DNA from: Sarcocystis neurona
Lineage: Eukaryota; Apicomplexa; Conoidasida; Eucoccidiorida; Sarcocystidae
Direction of reading: 5' to 3'
Assembly: GCA_000727475.1 (NCBI GenBank)
Contig: KL647317.1
Coordinates: 1,424,284 to 1,488,283, forward strand
Length of the DNA stretch: 64,000 nucleotides
Below are positions 61,561 through 64,000 of this stretch, piece after piece; within the stretch, counting starts at the first letter, position 1, and the number at the start of each line of letters is the position of its first letter. Under the pieces are notes generated by a model. The model was not told where the DNA came from and did no database searches. It saw only the letters and a list, made by a program, of their open reading frames with translations. Position numbers and translations under genes: made by a program.

Positions 61561-63591
61561 TTACAGGAAGGTAGGTGGCGTGGGCTGCATCGTAATGTGC
61601 CACGCAATAAGAAGTACTGCAACGAAAAATGCTACGCAGGCGACGAATCCAGCAATGACGAGCAGCGTCAAACTTCCCCAACCGTCACTGAGCGTGTGAA
61701 CTCTGTAGTCTCCGTCTTCTACAGGCAGACAGTCACATTTAGAAAAGATTTCCTCATCAAGATCGTTCCACTCGAGGTCCTGAGAGCTGCGCGATTCGTT
61801 CGCTTTCTCTTCTTGCCCTTGCTTGTCGGGACCAGTTCGGCGTAAGCTAGCCCTCAGTCGGTCCGAGTGCTGACTCTGTTTTCCAAGCCTTCGGCTTAGC
61901 GTCGGAGTAGCTGAGGTCAGTGAGTTTGCCCGTTGCAACCCACTACCCACCCACACTGGCGGTTTTCGTCCGCTTAGAGTGTGACGACGTGACAGCCGCC
62001 GCCGCTGCCATTCCTTTTCAGCTGGCTCGTTCGCCGATACCTCATTATCTGATGTGGATGCAGTCGTTGTCTTCGTTGTCGTATTGTTTCCACGTGCAGC
62101 AGACCTTGCTGTTTCGGTAGAGATATTCTTCGCAGACCGTAGCCCTGTATCCACCAGGCTTACACGTGTGTCTGCCCCAGGTTCAAATCCATTGCGGAAT
62201 CCTTTTGCCGACGCCTTTCCCCGGTGTCGTGCACGACAGATTTGAAGGCAGTGCTCATCTAGGAGTGACTCTGCCGTGTTCGAGTCGCCCTTTGCTGCAT
62301 TATTTGACGAGGTCTTACTTGTTTTGTTCGTTTGCGATTGGTCCATCACCTCCAACAGGACAAAGGGGACGTCGCTTTTTTCCACTTTTGCTTGAGTGGG
62401 TCTCTGACTTGTTTCCATGTGCCTACTGCTGGTATATGCGACGAGTAAGTTTCCCAAGTGTCTCTCCGTAGCTGCTGCACGGCTGGCACTTTTGGGAAAG
62501 TTTCGTGGAAGCTCTGGTTGATGAATTTCTAGACTCTTCTGTACTGGTGTTGCCGTTCTGACGACAGTGCCTCGTAGCAACAAGGGAGCGGCAGAGACGC
62601 CACTCCGCTGTGGCATATCATTGACAGGGCTCGTAAAGCTTTCTCTTGCTACAGAGGGGCTTATGATGTGCTCGTTTTTGTAGACGCGTCTTTTGCCTGA
62701 CAAAGCTCTAGTCAAAACCGTTCGAGTGGTACCGTCTTCGAAGAAGGATATTTTTGCGGGTTCCGAAGAAATAGGTCGACTTGACGTTGACACTGTTTGG
62801 GAGGGGTTTGACGCATTTTCTCCACTTTCTGCTCCGTTCCTCCCTTGCCTTTTCACGCCTGAAGCGACACTGTTCTGGCACAAGCTGGCGGCGCTAGGAG
62901 ACAGATGTTGGGGCAAATCTAGATTTGATGCTTTCAAGCTGTGGTTCGCGACAACGACATCAGAGAGGACTGCTTTTGTTCTCGATTCAGATGTTCTCTG
63001 TGCATGATCAGGAGCCAACTGGGAGAACGGTTTATTCATACCCTCCTTCCGTATGGTCTCGGGAGCATCAGCAGATAGACATTCGTGCTGGCGTTTTTCT
63101 CCCTGTGGGGGCAACACTTGTTGCTCGTACGTTGAGCTTCGCGTTCGTGAGCGCTGAACCGCCGACACCACAACAGGGTCTGTAAAGCTTACACCCTCTT
63201 CAACTACCCGCAGCAGAAGTCCCACGCGCGTCAGCAGCATGAGGAAGCACGCTAGGCTAGCCCCAGTAACGCTTTTATGTACTCGAAAAGCAGCAGTTGC
63301 TGCTGAACAATAAAGTGAATGTCGATGCATTGGAGCAGTTGGAGGTTTTTGCGGTGCTTGGAGCTGAGAAGAAAGGGACGCTTCAGTCTGCGTCCCGTGG
63401 GACAACTGTTCGTCAAATTTAGAAAAACATGTTTTCGTCCCTGCCTGCCGGTAAGGGTCACCTGTTCTTCCGGATGACTGTAGCAAAATCGGTGGCGAAA
63501 GACTAGCCGCACTAGCGTGTTGGAAGCGGCATCGCTTACGAAAATTTGCAGGTGCAGATACTGTTTTTGAGAGCCTTGAAAGCGTCTGCAT
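61561..63591 (-). CDS. Single-exon membrane protein of unknown function (676 aa)
   Basis: The one intact, intron-free gene in the window. ATG at 63591 is the first in-frame ATG after an in-frame TAG about ten codons upstream; stop TAG at 61561. Residues ~112-130 form a hydrophobic stretch (SLACFLMLLTRVGLLLRVV) and residues ~641-663 a clear transmembrane helix near the C-terminus (LTLLVIAGFVACVAFFVAVL), followed by a short tail, MQPTPPTFL. Between them lie about 510 polar residues, Ser/Thr/Arg-rich with no CAG homopolymers, ending in an acidic patch (LEWNDLDEEIFSKCDCLPV). This topology would suit a protein with a long loop or lumenal domain between two membrane segments, or one tail-anchored segment. 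No family recognised; it lacks the triplet-repeat insertions of the other two genes. Confidence 0.75.
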   Translation of the reverse strand: MQTLSRLSKTVSAPANFRKRCRFQHASAASLSPPILLQSSGRTGDPYRQAGTKTCFSKFDEQLSHGTQTEASLSSQLQAPQKPPTAPMHRHSLYCSAATAAFRVHKSVTGASLACFLMLLTRVGLLLRVVEEGVSFTDPVVVSAVQRSRTRSSTYEQQVLPPQGEKRQHECLSADAPETIRKEGMNKPFSQLAPDHAQRTSESRTKAVLSDVVVANHSLKASNLDLPQHLSPSAASLCQNSVASGVKRQGRNGAESGENASNPSQTVSTSSRPISSEPAKISFFEDGTTRTVLTRALSGKRRVYKNEHIISPSVARESFTSPVNDMPQRSGVSAAPLLLRGTVVRTATPVQKSLEIHQPELPRNFPKSASRAAATERHLGNLLVAYTSSRHMETSQRPTQAKVEKSDVPFVLLEVMDQSQTNKTSKTSSNNAAKGDSNTAESLLDEHCLQICRARHRGKASAKGFRNGFEPGADTRVSLVDTGLRSAKNISTETARSAARGNNTTTKTTTASTSDNEVSANEPAEKEWQRRRLSRRHTLSGRKPPVWVGSGLQRANSLTSATPTLSRRLGKQSQHSDRLRASLRRTGPDKQGQEEKANESRSSQDLEWNDLDEEIFSKCDCLPVEDGDYRVHTLSDGWGSLTLLVIAGFVACVAFFVAVLLIAWHITMQPTPPTFL

Positions 63592-64000
63592 TCGCCCTTC
63601 CACACCTTTTTTACAGGTGATCTAGCGGGAGGGCAGTCGGGTGCGGGAGACCGAGTATAACTGGAACTTGGACAATTCTAATTATCACCTTCCGTGCCAA
63701 ACTCTTGCCATGTCAACCAGGAATCTGCGGAGTGTCTTCATAAGGTTAAGAACAGGCGTAGTACTCACGCCTCAGAACTACACATGTATCTCTATATGCG
63801 TATGCAGAAGTACCAATAGATCTTGGTGTGCGCACGTGTGCTTCCAGGGGAAGCGTGTGGACAAAAAAACAGGAAAGAGTGGGCGACTTCTACCGGACAT
63901 TCGAAGCACCAACACTCGGCAGGTCTAGGCGGCAAGCAAGTAGAACGGTGCAGTTCAATAACCTAGCAATACCACGGAGCCGAGGTTGAAAGACTTCTAG
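63592..64000. other. 5' flank of membrane-protein gene
   Basis: Repeat-poor sequence presumably holding the promoter and 5' UTR of the minus-strand gene. A minus-strand GTGAGT donor near 63,767 could end a non-coding first exon. A plus-strand frame (63,641-63,928) lacks support. Confidence 0.4.

Noticed and set aside
61355..61699. 114-codon plus-strand frame
   Set aside because: Its second half is antisense to the C-terminus of the membrane-protein gene and the first half has no supporting signal.
1..64000. Telomere repeats, CRISPR arrays, insertion sequences, retrotransposon polyproteins
   Set aside because: I looked for AAACCCT/TTTAGGG arrays, spaced palindromic repeats, transposase/integrase or reverse-transcriptase motifs and saw none. 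The tandem repeats present have no unique spacers.

Overview
The window looks like nuclear DNA of an apicomplexan coccidian, most probably an Eimeria species. The signs are very dense CAG/CTG trinucleotide tracts that run through exons and introns, predicted proteins full of Ala/Gln/Ser homopolymers, short exons scattered over very long introns, and kilobases of degenerate TATACA-type microsatellite. The species cannot be named from the sequence. I saw no rRNA, tRNA, transposase, integrase, phage or CRISPR signal. All gene models are my own hand-made splicing models, judged on GT/AG sites, phase agreement between exons and amino-acid content.

Layout. (1) 1.4-32.8 kb, minus strand: one very long gene, about 15 recovered exons and about 3.8 kb of coding sequence. 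Short stretches are collinear, as I recall the family, with NAA25/Mdm20, the TPR auxiliary subunit of the NatB N-terminal acetyltransferase. (2) 32.8-37.4 kb: head-to-head intergenic region with CAG/CTG tracts, a 606-base assembly gap and a 24-bp tandem repeat at its edge. (3) 37.4-57.1 kb, plus strand: a second very long gene, about 19 exons and about 2,100 codons, mostly phase-consistent, encoding a large helical, acidic, homopolymer-rich protein that I do not recognise. (4) 57.1-61.5 kb: repeat-poor DNA with small candidate exons and three short tandem duplications. (5) 61.6-63.6 kb, minus strand: an apparently intact single-exon gene for a 676-residue membrane protein of unknown function.

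The strongest large-scale pattern is a change near 55.4 kb. Everything to the left is saturated with CAG/CTG and TA-rich repeats; almost everything to the right lacks them. This fits the repeat-rich/repeat-poor (R/P) segment organisation described for Eimeria tenella chromosomes. In both long genes the triplet repeat has a polarity relative to transcription: CAG (sense) inside exons, as Ala/Gln/Ser tracts, and CTG (sense) in introns, often directly before the 3' splice site. Frames, first exons and several splice sites remain uncertain and need transcript data.
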